In this document: in pieces, positions 25,943 through 34,510 of the stretch
Layout: each line of letters starts with the position of its first letter
Numbering within the stretch: position 1 is the first letter of the stretch
Assembly: GCF_002441655.1 (NCBI RefSeq)
Contig: NZ_JXJU01000003.1
Coordinates: forward strand, 62,001 to 126,000
From: Lactococcus fujiensis JCM 16395
GTDB lineage: Bacteria > Bacillota > Bacilli > Lactobacillales > Streptococcaceae
DNA: 64,000 nucleotides
Reading direction: 5' to 3'
Position numbers and translations under genes: made by a program
The notes under the pieces: generated by a model
Told to the model about the DNA's origin: nothing
Database searches by the model: none
What the model saw: the letters and a program-made list of their open reading frames with translations, nothing else

Positions 25943-26240
25943 ATAGATTTAATCAGATAAAAAACAATTTGGTAAGTAACGCTTTAAGCAAGCACAGAGA
26001 GTCCATGTTGGTGAGAATGGATGGCGGGGCGAGTGTGAAAATGGCCAAATAAATGTGTATCAGTAAGATTTTCAAGCTGGTAACGGCGTAGTTCTCGTTA
26101 TTGAACTGAGAGTTGCAAAGGTCAATTGACTTGCTCATTATATCTCATTTGTGATGGGAGGAGTCTTTTGATTATGCTTGAATTAGAATGGTACCACGGA
26201 TAGTTCGTTTCTATTATATAGAGGCGGACTATTTTTTTGA
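25943..26240 (+). promoter_or_regulatory. Methionine T-box leader with terminator
   Basis: This explains the 470-bp gap before metQ. Stem I carries an AGAGAG element near 25996 and a GGTGAGAATGG distal region. The specifier loop reads GTGAAA-ATG-GCC with the Met codon ATG at 26041-26043. The T-box AATGGTACCACGG lies at 26187-26199. A long terminator (ATAGTTCG.../...CGGACTAT, about 26200-26234) with seven T follows. Uncharged tRNA-Met should bind and prevent termination. An extended -10 box TGATAGAAT at 25928-25936 fits the start. The Met specifier agrees with a methionine transporter downstream. Confidence 0.93.
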
Positions 26241-26324
26241 TTAAATCACCCTTTCAACAAACCGGTGCACAGTTTGATGGAGGGAATTATTATTATTGAT
26301 TATTTTAAATATAGGAGAAATTTT

Positions 26325-27182
26325 ATGAATCCAAGAAACCGCAATATTATTATTGGTCTTGTTATTATCGTCATCGTCGCAGTTGGAGCTTTCTTTGCCT
26401 TCAACCAAAAGTCAACAAAAAATACTGAATCTAAGACAGTTACGATTGGAATTATGTCTGGAATTAAAGAAGATGACATTATTTGGAAATCAGTCTCAAA
26501 AACAGCCAAAGATAAATACGGCATTACTTTGAAATTCACTCAATTTACTGATTATACACAACCTAATGCTGCTCTTGCTAATGGCGATATTGATTTGAAT
26601 GCTTTCCAACACCATGCATTCTTGGATGCTTGGAATAAAGAAAATGGTAATAAATTGGTGGCTCTCGGAAATACATTTATTACGCCGATTCACCTTTACT
26701 CAAGTTCAATTAAAGACATTTCTGAAATCAAATCAGGCGATACAATTGCTGTACCAAATGATGCCTCAAATGAATCCCGTGCCCTCTACTTATTGAAATC
26801 AGCTGGATTGATCGAACTCTCTGTTTCAGGAAACACATTGGCGACTGTAAAAGACATTTCTAAAAATCCAAAAAACTTGAACATTAAAGAATTAGATGCT
26901 TCACAAACAGCACGCGCACTTGACTCTGTTGCAGCTTCTGTTATCAACACGAACTATGCTACAGCAGCTAAATTGCCAAGTAAAGATTCCATTTATGCTG
27001 AACCTGTCAGCAAAGACAGTGCACAATGGATCAATTTGATTGCCGCACGTCAATCTGATAAAGATAATGAAACTCTGAAAGATGTTGTAAAAGCATACCA
27101 ATCTGCTGCAACAAAAGATGCAATTAAAGAAGCTTACCCAGAAGGACAAGAAATTACGGCCTGGGATTTGAAATTGAAATAA
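26325..27182 (+). CDS. metQ: MetQ-type methionine-binding protein, membrane anchored without lipobox
   Basis: NLPA/MetQ family substrate-binding protein of a D/L-methionine ABC importer, 285 aa. The binding domain begins VTIGIMSGIKEDDI at about residue 39 and contains NGDIDLNAFQHHAFLDAW, the family core. The N-terminus (NIIIGLVIIVIVAVGAFFAF) is one hydrophobic segment with no Cys, so it cannot be a lipoprotein; it should stay attached by an uncleaved anchor. The ATG at 26325 has AGGAGA upstream. It is controlled by the methionine T-box and followed by metN and metI. Confidence 0.9.
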   Translation: MNPRNRNIIIGLVIIVIVAVGAFFAFNQKSTKNTESKTVTIGIMSGIKEDDIIWKSVSKTAKDKYGITLKFTQFTDYTQPNAALANGDIDLNAFQHHAFLDAWNKENGNKLVALGNTFITPIHLYSSSIKDISEIKSGDTIAVPNDASNESRALYLLKSAGLIELSVSGNTLATVKDISKNPKNLNIKELDASQTARALDSVAASVINTNYATAAKLPSKDSIYAEPVSKDSAQWINLIAARQSDKDNETLKDVVKAYQSAATKDAIKEAYPEGQEITAWDLKLK

Positions 27183-27192
27183 GCGTTTAGAA

Positions 27193-27253
27193 GTTCTCGC
27201 TCTAGCGGGATTTTCTGTCAGCATTGCCAAAATGAATTTGTCAGTGCTGACAG
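27193..27253 (+). promoter_or_regulatory. Hairpins between metQ and metN
   Basis: TCTCGC-TCTA-GCGGGA followed by TTTT (27195-27214) is a weak terminator that would lower metN expression relative to metQ. Next, CTGTCAGCA (27215-27223) pairs with TGCTGACAG (27245-27253) as a perfect 9-bp inverted repeat. Its 3' arm overlaps a GTCAGNNCTGAC palindrome (27240-27251), allowing two alternative folds. Confidence 0.6.
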
Positions 27254-27280
27254 AGGATATAAGGATTAAAAGGGAAAAAT

Positions 27281-28420
27281 ATGACAAATATTATTGAATT
27301 AAATCATTTAAGTGTCTCTTTCGCAAGCAAAAAGAGTAATAATAAAAAAAATGGTGAAAGCAATATCATCCATGCTGTGGAAGATGCGACATTGCACATC
27401 GAAAAAGGTGATATATATGGAGTAATTGGTTATTCAGGTGCTGGAAAGTCCACACTTGTTCGGACAATAAACCTTTTGCAAAAGCCAACGGAAGGTCAAA
27501 TTATCATTAATGGCGAAATTGTTTTTGACACGAATCACCCCGTTCACTTGTCAGGGGCTAAATTACGTGCTTTTCGTCAAAAAATTGGAATGATTTTTCA
27601 ACATTTTAATCTTTTGGCTGAAAAAACAGTGTTTAACAATGTATCCTTTGCCTTGCAACACACCCAGATTAAAGATGGCAAAACAGGTAAGTTACGATAT
27701 TTATCAGCCACAGAAAAGAAAACGAAAGTTGAAAATTTATTGGGCTTAGTTGAGTTATCCGAATTGGCACATAAATACCCTTCTCAACTTTCTGGTGGAC
27801 AAAAACAACGTGTTGCCATTGCACGTGCTCTGGCTAATGATCCTGAAATTCTGATTTCTGATGAAGGAACATCTGCACTCGACCCAAAAACAACCAATCA
27901 GATTTTGGATTTATTAAAGGACTTACATGACCGGCTTGGATTGACGATTGTGTTAATTACTCATGAAATGCAAGTGGTTAAAGAAATCGCCAATAAAGTT
28001 GCTGTCATGCAAAATGGTCGTATCATTGAACAAAACTCACTGATTGACATTTTCGCTGGACCAGAAGAAGAACTCACCAAACAATTTATTGAAACGACAT
28101 CGTCAGTAAATCGATTTATTGCAGGACTTCCTAGGACGAAGCTATTACAAAATTTGGCTGAGGATGAAGAACTGATTCATTTAGACTACGCCTCATCAGA
28201 GCTTGAAGATCCCGTCATCTCTGACATTACAAAAATATTTGATGTCACAACAAATATTTATTATGGTAATGTTGAATTATTGCAACAGCAACCATTTGGC
28301 TCACTTGTTTTCACACTTAAAGGGTCGTCTGAACAACGTGCGGCTGCTAAGCAATATTTCAATGAGCGAAACTTGAAGTTTATTGTATTGGGTTCTGTGA
28401 AAGAGGGGGGAGAGATATGA
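27281..28420 (+). CDS. metN: Methionine ABC transporter ATP-binding protein
   Basis: The 379-aa ATPase has Walker A GYSGAGKST, Q-loop FQHFNLLAEKT, signature LSGGQKQRVAIARAL and Walker B ILISDEGTSALD. After about residue 300 comes the NIL/ACT-like domain (DVTTNIYYGNVELLQQQPFGSLVF) through which methionine inhibits transport in MetN. It is longer than the E. coli protein by an N-terminal insertion rich in Asn and Lys near residue 20. It overlaps metI by 4 nt (ATGA). Confidence 0.94.
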   Translation: MTNIIELNHLSVSFASKKSNNKKNGESNIIHAVEDATLHIEKGDIYGVIGYSGAGKSTLVRTINLLQKPTEGQIIINGEIVFDTNHPVHLSGAKLRAFRQKIGMIFQHFNLLAEKTVFNNVSFALQHTQIKDGKTGKLRYLSATEKKTKVENLLGLVELSELAHKYPSQLSGGQKQRVAIARALANDPEILISDEGTSALDPKTTNQILDLLKDLHDRLGLTIVLITHEMQVVKEIANKVAVMQNGRIIEQNSLIDIFAGPEEELTKQFIETTSSVNRFIAGLPRTKLLQNLAEDEELIHLDYASSELEDPVISDITKIFDVTTNIYYGNVELLQQQPFGSLVFTLKGSSEQRAAAKQYFNERNLKFIVLGSVKEGGEI

Positions 28421-29112
28421 TTGCATGGTTTAATCACACATTTCCAAATGTTGTTTATTTAGGCTGGGGTGGTGACACGGGTTGGGGAACTGCAATTAGT
28501 CAGACGCTCTATATGACGTTTTTTTCAGCGTTAATTGGTGGACTTATCGGTTTGATTTTCGGAATTGGTGTTGTCGTTACAGCTGAAGATGGTATAGCAC
28601 CTAATCGCATCTTATTTTGGATTTTTGACAAAATTATTTCTATTGGACGGGCGATTCCTTTTATTATCTTATTAGCAGTCCTTGCACCGCTATCAAAACT
28701 TTTGGTCGGGACGCAAATTGGAACAACTGCTGCTCTGATTCCTCTATCACTAGGTGTTGCACCCTTTTATGCACGACAAGTTCAAGCTTCGCTTGAGTCC
28801 GTTGACTATGGTAAAATTGAGGCTGCACAAACAGTCGGTGCCGATTTCATTGATATTGTATTTACGGTTTATTTGCGTGAAGAATTGGCAAATCTTATTC
28901 GTGTGACAACAGTCACAATTATTTCATTGATAGGTTTGACAGCAATGGCTGGTGCAGTAGGAGCTGGTGGACTTGGTAATACTGCAATTTCTTATGGATA
29001 CAATCGATTTTTCAATGATGTGACTTGGATGGCAACATTGCTCATCTTAATTTTTGTCTTGTTGGTTCAATTTATTGGAGATTTTTTGGCAAAAAAAGTT
29101 TCTCATCGTTAA
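28417..29112 (+). CDS. metI: Methionine ABC transporter permease
   Basis: The 231-aa permease has five to six membrane segments and the ABC-permease EAA loop seen as KIEAAQTVGADFIDIVFTVYL, then TAMAGAVGAGGLGNTAISYGY, the MetI family signature. GAGGGGGGAG precedes the ATG, which overlaps the metN stop. It ends the T-box-controlled operon at a strong terminator. Confidence 0.94.
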   Translation: MIAWFNHTFPNVVYLGWGGDTGWGTAISQTLYMTFFSALIGGLIGLIFGIGVVVTAEDGIAPNRILFWIFDKIISIGRAIPFIILLAVLAPLSKLLVGTQIGTTAALIPLSLGVAPFYARQVQASLESVDYGKIEAAQTVGADFIDIVFTVYLREELANLIRVTTVTIISLIGLTAMAGAVGAGGLGNTAISYGYNRFFNDVTWMATLLILIFVLLVQFIGDFLAKKVSHR

Positions 29113-29124
29113 TTTTTAGAAAAA

Positions 29125-29160
29125 AGGAGCGAACCAGTAAACAATACTGGTTCGTTTTTC
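29125..29160 (+). terminator. Terminator of the metQNI operon
   Basis: CGAACCAGTA-AACAA-TACTGGTTCG stem with T tract. Confidence 0.9.
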
Positions 29161-29256
29161 TTGTAATAACCTTGCAAAATCAGTTAAAACATGGTTTAAT
29201 AGAGTCAGTGTAAAAGAACTTAGACAAGCCTTTAAGTGAACAGCAAGGAGATCGTT

Positions 29257-29556
29257 ATGGAAAATAAAATCAGAGAATTACGTCGCTTGCATCATCTTTC
29301 ACAAGAAGATGTAGCACATATCGCACACGTAAGCCGTCAAACGATCAATGCAATTGAAAATGATAAATATGATCCAGAATTGACCTTGGCTTTTAAACTT
29401 GCTGAAATTTTGAATACGAAAGTTGACGAACTTTTTAACTACCAACAATCAGTCGCACAACGTAAAGAAAGTGATGTTTATTGGTGTGAAAAATACCAAT
29501 GTGTTCTTTGGAAACGGGCTGGCATCGAGAAGAAGATAGTGAAAGAGGCAAATTAG
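29257..29556 (+). CDS. XRE-family small transcriptional regulator
   Basis: The 99-aa protein is an HTH_3 domain over residues 1-68 (IRELRRLHHLSQEDVAHIAHVSR, given here as IRELRRLHHLS and QEDVAHIAHVSR, then TINAIENDKYDPELTLAFKLA), ending DELF as in YgzD-like regulators. The remaining 30 residues are unusual: basic and aromatic with two Cys (DVYWCEKYQCVLWKRAG). Family members of this size often stop after DELF. The start at 29257 has AAGGAG 7 nt upstream. It stands alone between the met operon and cmbR; target unknown. Confidence 0.88.
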   Translation: MENKIRELRRLHHLSQEDVAHIAHVSRQTINAIENDKYDPELTLAFKLAEILNTKVDELFNYQQSVAQRKESDVYWCEKYQCVLWKRAGIEKKIVKEAN

Positions 29557-29666
29557 CTGTAATTGACAAAGAACTTAAATAAAAGTGTATAATTCGACTA
29601 TATACTTTTTTTATTCAAATTTTATTGTAAATTTAGAAATATAAATGAAAGACTTTGGAGGCAATC

Positions 29667-30572
29667 ATGAATATCAAACAACTGCGTTATGTTGTGGCCA
29701 TTGCGAATAGCGGCACATTTCGCGAAGCGAGTGAACAACTTTTTGTGAGTCAACCAGCTATGTCGATTGCTATCAAGGATTTAGAACGCGAGCTTGATTT
29801 TCAAATTTTTGAACGGACAAATACAGGTACTAGCTTAACGATTGAAGGTGAACGATTCTATGAACATGCGCAATCTGTTTTGAGGAACTTTGAAAGTTTT
29901 GAGTCCCGCTATTCTAAACCCAAAGAATCTGATCGGACATTTTCGATTGCCAGTCAGCATTATGATTTTCTTGCACCAGTGGCTGTTGATTTTGCAAAGA
30001 AAAATCCTGAAATCAAAAATTTTCGTATTTTTGAGTCAACAACCTATTCGATTTTACAAGAAGTTGCTCAAGGCCACAGTGAATTGGGGATAGTTTATTT
30101 AAACAAGCATAACCGTTCAGGAATTTTACGCATGCTAGATAAATTAGAATTGGAATATGAAGAATTGTTTTTGTCACAAACACATATTTATATTCGGAAA
30201 GGACATCCTTTGGCTTCAAGGCAATCAATTTCGGATGAAGATTTGAAGCCCCTTGACCGTGTTCGTTTTACACAAGAGAACGAGCAATTTCTATATTATT
30301 CAGAGGATTTGGTCGAAACTTTTGAGAACACTTTTATTTATAACGCAACAGATCGGGCGACTTTAAATGGGATTCTCGAGCGTACCGATGCTTACGCAAC
30401 GGGCCTTGGCTTTATTGATGAAGAGAGTGTTAATCATATAACGGTTGTTCCAATGGCTGGCGACAATGGAAATAGTCTCATTCTAGTTAAGCACAGAGGA
30501 CATTTATTGAGTAATGCTGCTTCATCTTATAAACGAAGTCTGGAAGTTTATTTTGAAAATAATAATTATTAA
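29667..30572 (+). CDS. cmbR: LysR family regulator, CmbR/FhuR type
   Basis: The 301-aa LysR protein has an N-terminal HTH (MNIKQLRYVVAIANSGTF, then ASEQLFVSQPAMSIAIKDLE) and a ligand domain from residue 90. In L. lactis the LysR gene just upstream of fhuCBGD was first called fhuR and later CmbR, an activator of cysteine and methionine genes that senses O-acetylserine. The same position here, close to a methionine importer, supports that identity. The start at 29667 has GGAGG upstream. The exact orthology is inferred from context. Confidence 0.8.
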   Translation: MNIKQLRYVVAIANSGTFREASEQLFVSQPAMSIAIKDLERELDFQIFERTNTGTSLTIEGERFYEHAQSVLRNFESFESRYSKPKESDRTFSIASQHYDFLAPVAVDFAKKNPEIKNFRIFESTTYSILQEVAQGHSELGIVYLNKHNRSGILRMLDKLELEYEELFLSQTHIYIRKGHPLASRQSISDEDLKPLDRVRFTQENEQFLYYSEDLVETFENTFIYNATDRATLNGILERTDAYATGLGFIDEESVNHITVVPMAGDNGNSLILVKHRGHLLSNAASSYKRSLEVYFENNNY

Positions 30573-30575
30573 AAA

Positions 30576-30603
30576 AAATTCTCAAATGCGAGATTTTTTT
30601 TTG
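30576..30603 (+). terminator. Weak terminator of cmbR
   Basis: AAATTCTC/GAGATTT imperfect stem with a run of nine T. Confidence 0.65.
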
Positions 30604-30607
30604 ATTC

Positions 30608-30665
30608 TTGTCAATGAAATAAAATTATGGCATAATTAAAAATGTAAAAAGTATTTGACATTTTT
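30608..30665 (+). promoter_or_regulatory. fhuCBGD promoter and leader inverted repeat
   Basis: TTGTCA (30608-30613), 17-bp spacer, CATAAT (30631-30636). A perfect inverted repeat AAAAATGT-N12-ACATTTTT (30638-30665) spans the start site and ends one base before the GGAAAGGAGG ribosome site, suiting either an iron- or CmbR-dependent operator or an mRNA hairpin. Confidence 0.65.
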
Positions 30666-30681
30666 GGAAAGGAGGAGTGCA

Positions 30682-31461
30682 ATGTATTTCGGTGCAAAGG
30701 ATTTAAGTGTCCATTATAATAAAAGGCTAGCCCTAGAACACGCTTCCTTTTCAATTGCCAAAGGTAAAACGACGGCAATTATCGGTGTCAATGGTTCAGG
30801 AAAGTCAACTATTTTACGCGCACTTGGCCGTTTGGTGAAAAGTGAGGGCCAGATCATCTTTGAAGACCAATTGATGTCAAAGCTGTCAAACTTGGAAATT
30901 GCCCAAAAGATAGCCCTTCTGCCTCAATCAGCAACAGCACCGAGTGATATTTCTGTCTTTGAATTGGTTAGTTTAGGACGATTTCCTCATCAAAAGCGAT
31001 TTCAACAAAACTTGTCAAAAGAAGATAAAGAAGTTGTTGTCCGTGTGATGCATGATACAGACGTGTGGAAGTGGCGGGATATACCTGTAGCTAATCTTTC
31101 TGGTGGGCAACGTCAGCGTGTCTTTATCACAATGATTTTGGCGCAAGACTCTGAAATTATCCTATTAGATGAACCCACGACATATCTTGATTTAGTTCAC
31201 CAACTCGAAATTCTTAATCTACTCAAAAAATTTGTTGAGGAAATGAATAAAACGGTGGTTTATGTTATTCATGATCTGAACCACGCAGCTCGTTTTGCAG
31301 ATGACTTAATATTGGTCAAAGCAGGAAGGGTTGTAGCTCAAGGCGCTGTAGAAAACCTTTTTACGACTGATCAACTAAGAGAGTGTTTCGGTTTGGAGGT
31401 AACTTTGGGTTGTGATACCTATACGAAGAGCCTGATGATAACTGGGGTAAAAAATGACTAA
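30682..31461 (+). CDS. fhuC: Siderophore (ferrichrome-type) ABC transporter ATP-binding protein
   Basis: The 259-aa ATPase of the FecE/FhuC type has Walker A GVNGSGKST, signature NLSGGQRQRVFI, Walker B IILLDEPTTYLD and switch His in VIHDLNHAARF. It drives uptake of iron-hydroxamates with FhuB, FhuG and FhuD. The ATG at 30682 follows GGAAAGGAGG. Its 3' end overlaps fhuB by 8 nt. Confidence 0.93.
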   Translation: MYFGAKDLSVHYNKRLALEHASFSIAKGKTTAIIGVNGSGKSTILRALGRLVKSEGQIIFEDQLMSKLSNLEIAQKIALLPQSATAPSDISVFELVSLGRFPHQKRFQQNLSKEDKEVVVRVMHDTDVWKWRDIPVANLSGGQRQRVFITMILAQDSEIILLDEPTTYLDLVHQLEILNLLKKFVEEMNKTVVYVIHDLNHAARFADDLILVKAGRVVAQGAVENLFTTDQLRECFGLEVTLGCDTYTKSLMITGVKND

Positions 31462-32404
31462 ATCACGTTATTATCTTCTGATTTCATCGCTGTTGTTTTT
31501 AATTATAGGTCTATCGGTTATTTATTTATTGGTCGGAGATCAAAATTATCCTCTGTCAGCACTGACGAGTCAGCCGATTATCTTGCAACTCCGATTACCA
31601 CGTCTTTTTGGGGTGATTTTAGTAGGAATCCTCCTCTCAATTAGTGGTTTTCTTGTGCAATTGATGACGAAAAATCCAATCGCAGAATTGTCGACTTTGG
31701 GAATTTCGGGCGGAGCAAGTCTTGGAATGTCGATATTATTGGCATTTGGCTTATCAACGAATGCAGGCTTTTCAGCACTTGTTGCGTCAATTGGTGCATT
31801 TGTCGCTCTATTTTTGGTCATATCTTTGACCGCTCGAACACATTTTCAACCCTTGAAAGTTATACTGGTTGGAACCTCTGTCGGACTTTTTGCAACGAGT
31901 TTGGCGTCTGCCGTTACTTTTGCAAAACATGATTCCCAGTCTTATTTTTTGTGGATTGTGGGCTCATTTTCAGGAATGACCCAGACGAAAGTGATTTTGC
32001 TTGGATTTACCACGCTGATTTTTATTATTCTCTTGATTTTATTTGCTAACTCATTTCGGATTCTAAATTTGGGTGATGAGATGGCAAGAAGTTTGGGTTT
32101 GTCTGTTAATCAGGTGCGTACTGTGATGATGATAATGGTCGCTATGGTAGCAGGGGCAACTGTTTCGTCAGTTGGTGTTATTAGCTTTGTAGGGTTGATT
32201 GCGCCACATTTAGCTAAAAAAGTCGTTCGTTCAAATTTTTGGCAAGGAATTGTTTTGTCAGCACTGACGGCAATCATCTTACTAATTTGCGCTGATTTTG
32301 TAGCGAGAAATATGATGAAACCTTATGAATTCCCAGCGGGCAGTCTGACCATGCTAATGGGTGCACCGTTCTTTATTTGGGTGATGAGTCAGGAGGCGAA
32401 GTAA
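31454..32404 (+). CDS. fhuB: Siderophore ABC transporter permease (FecCD family)
   Basis: The 316-aa permease has about nine membrane segments, with the FecCD signatures LRLPRLFGVILVG, TKNPIAELSTLGISGGASLG and GVISFVGLIAPHLAKKV. It is one half of the permease pair with FhuG. Two copies of the GTCAGNNCTGAC palindrome (31555, 32257) fall inside it, both encoding Leu-Ser-Ala-Leu-Thr. The start overlaps fhuC. Confidence 0.93.
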   Translation: MTKSRYYLLISSLLFLIIGLSVIYLLVGDQNYPLSALTSQPIILQLRLPRLFGVILVGILLSISGFLVQLMTKNPIAELSTLGISGGASLGMSILLAFGLSTNAGFSALVASIGAFVALFLVISLTARTHFQPLKVILVGTSVGLFATSLASAVTFAKHDSQSYFLWIVGSFSGMTQTKVILLGFTTLIFIILLILFANSFRILNLGDEMARSLGLSVNQVRTVMMIMVAMVAGATVSSVGVISFVGLIAPHLAKKVVRSNFWQGIVLSALTAIILLICADFVARNMMKPYEFPAGSLTMLMGAPFFIWVMSQEAK

Positions 32405-32405
32405 A

Positions 32406-33344
32406 ATGAAGAAGAAATTTCTATTACTTGGAAGCTTACTGATTGGCTTAATCATTCTTAATCTAACTCAATTTTCAACAAATTGGGAGATGTTATCAAT
32501 TCTTGTTCCCAATTTTCGCCTACCACGTCTAATATTTCTCCTTGCTGCTGGAGTTTCGTTATCAATTTCAGGGTTAATTATCCAAACTGTGACAGAGAAT
32601 CCTTTGGCGGATTCATCAACGATTGGAATCACGTCAGGAGCAAGTGCAGGCGCCGTAATATTTTTGTTATTGTCAAATCATCTTCATTTATCAGGTAATT
32701 GGAATTTTGCATATCCATTTTTTGCCTTCGCCGGTGCAATTTTGAGTTTTATACTGATTTATTTACTTGCATTAAGAAAGAATGCAAGTAATATCCGAAT
32801 ATTACTGACTGGAATTGCAATAACAGCTCTTTTTCAGTCAATCATTACGATTGCACAGCTTTCCATTAATCAATTCGATTTTCAACAAGTGGCTGTTTGG
32901 CTGACTGGTGAAGTTTGGCAAACGGACTCGAGCTACTTAATTTCGGTGCTGTCATTATTATTGATCACCTTGATCATGCTTCCTTTATTTATAAAACCAA
33001 TGGAAGTGTTGTCACTTGGTGAAAATTTAGCAACTAATTTAGGACTTCATGTTAGGAAAACAAAAATTGGACTCTATATTCTAGCTCTTGTTTTTGCCGC
33101 GATTGGTGTTCTATTGGTCGGTGGACTCTCGTTTATAGGACTCATTGCTCCTCATATTGCAAGGGAATTAGCAGGATTTAAGCTAAAAAATCGAGTGGCG
33201 ATGACCCTTTTGACGAGTATGATTATTCTGGTTTTTGCCGATATCATTTCACAAACTATTATTGCGCCGTCTAGCCTTCCACTTGGATTCGTAGTTGCTT
33301 TTATTGGCGCACCTTATTACATTTATCTCATTCAAAAAATTTAA
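32406..33344 (+). CDS. fhuG: Siderophore ABC transporter permease (FecCD family), second subunit
   Basis: The 312-aa permease parallels FhuB: FRLPRLIFLLAAGVSLSISG, TENPLADSSTIGITSGASAG, GGLSFIGLIAPHIARELAG. It starts 2 nt after the fhuB stop with a GGAGGCGAAG site inside the end of fhuB. It completes the membrane channel of the fhu importer. Confidence 0.93.
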   Translation: MKKKFLLLGSLLIGLIILNLTQFSTNWEMLSILVPNFRLPRLIFLLAAGVSLSISGLIIQTVTENPLADSSTIGITSGASAGAVIFLLLSNHLHLSGNWNFAYPFFAFAGAILSFILIYLLALRKNASNIRILLTGIAITALFQSIITIAQLSINQFDFQQVAVWLTGEVWQTDSSYLISVLSLLLITLIMLPLFIKPMEVLSLGENLATNLGLHVRKTKIGLYILALVFAAIGVLLVGGLSFIGLIAPHIARELAGFKLKNRVAMTLLTSMIILVFADIISQTIIAPSSLPLGFVVAFIGAPYYIYLIQKI

Positions 33345-33377
33345 ATATTTAATTTATAAAGGAGTACTGGAGTACTA

Positions 33378-34319
33378 ATGAAAAAAATACTGTCATCACT
33401 AATTGCAATCTGTGCATTATTTACGCTTGTCGCTTGCGGTTCAATAAATAAAAGTGAAACCACCAAAACATCAAAAAATACCATGACGACTTTCCATGCG
33501 TTAAATGGCGATGTTAAAGTACCTAAAGATCCTAAACGCGTTGTGGTACAAAATTATCCAGATGAAGTGTCATCGCTTGGAGTTAATGTCGTTGGAACCG
33601 ATTCTTGGGCATATCCAAATCCATTTTTGAGTAAAAGTCAAAAAGAAAATATGGTCGATTTAGGTGCGCCAAGTTTCAATCTTGAAAAATTAATTGCTCA
33701 AAAACCAGATTTGATTATTACTGTGGACAAAGATCAAGTTGCTGATTATCAAAAAATTGCTCCAACAGTTTTAGTTAATTATCAAGATTTATCAGGGATT
33801 ACGACCTCGCTGGATTACTTTGCTAAATTATTGAATCGTGAAAATGAGAAAAAAGAATTTTTAGCAAATTTTAAGAAAGTCGCAAAAAAACAAATGACTA
33901 AGCTGGAAGAATCCGGAATTACGCCATCTGATAAGACTGTTTCAATTCTTGAATTACAAGGAAGTAAAATTTATGCTTTTGGTGATAATTTTGCCCGTGG
34001 TGGGCAAGCACTGACAACAGGTCTAGGGTTTAAACAATCAACAAAAATGGCTGAATTGTCCAAGGGGACAGGCTATGCAGAAGTCAATGCAGAGAGCTTA
34101 AATAATTTTGATGCGGATTATATTTTCATTGACTTTGCCAGTGCTGATAAAGCTCAATATGAGGCACTTCAAAAGAATCCTGTTTGGCAAAATCTAAAAG
34201 CTGTCAAAGCAGGGCATGTTATTGTCATGGATTACAATCAAGTTTATTTCTTTGGAGGACCAACAGCGACTCAAAAAGAACTTTCGCTATACACTAACGC
34301 CATTTTAAATAATAAGTAA
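33378..34319 (+). CDS. fhuD: Siderophore-binding lipoprotein
   Basis: The 313-aa solute-binding protein has a type II signal peptide ending LVAC-GS (Cys21), then the two-lobed Fe-siderophore fold (KRVVVQNYPDEVSSLGVNVVG, given as KRVVVQNYPDEV and SLGVNVVG; FNLEKLIAQKPDLII). The family-like DYIFIDFASADKAQ and the C-terminal DYNQVYFFGGPTA are present. It delivers ferrichrome-type siderophores to FhuBGC. AAAGGAG precedes the ATG. Confidence 0.93.
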   Translation: MKKILSSLIAICALFTLVACGSINKSETTKTSKNTMTTFHALNGDVKVPKDPKRVVVQNYPDEVSSLGVNVVGTDSWAYPNPFLSKSQKENMVDLGAPSFNLEKLIAQKPDLIITVDKDQVADYQKIAPTVLVNYQDLSGITTSLDYFAKLLNRENEKKEFLANFKKVAKKQMTKLEESGITPSDKTVSILELQGSKIYAFGDNFARGGQALTTGLGFKQSTKMAELSKGTGYAEVNAESLNNFDADYIFIDFASADKAQYEALQKNPVWQNLKAVKAGHVIVMDYNQVYFFGGPTATQKELSLYTNAILNNK

Positions 34320-34375
34320 GAGCTCAAGGTATAAAAACTAGAATATAGCTAAATAAAGCCCATTAATCAACAACA

Positions 34376-34397
34376 TAAAACGTTATTATCGTTTTTT
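34376..34397 (+). terminator. Weak terminator of fhuCBGD
   Basis: AAAACG-TTATTAT-CGTTTT with six T; short stem, so termination may be leaky. Confidence 0.55.
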
Positions 34398-34510
34398 CAC
34401 AATGAATCTTAATTTAACGCGTTTTCAAAAACTTTCATAACTAGAAAATATCTAAAAATTAGTGTAAAATAGAAATTGTAAAAAATATAACAATTTGGAG
34501 AAAAATACAC

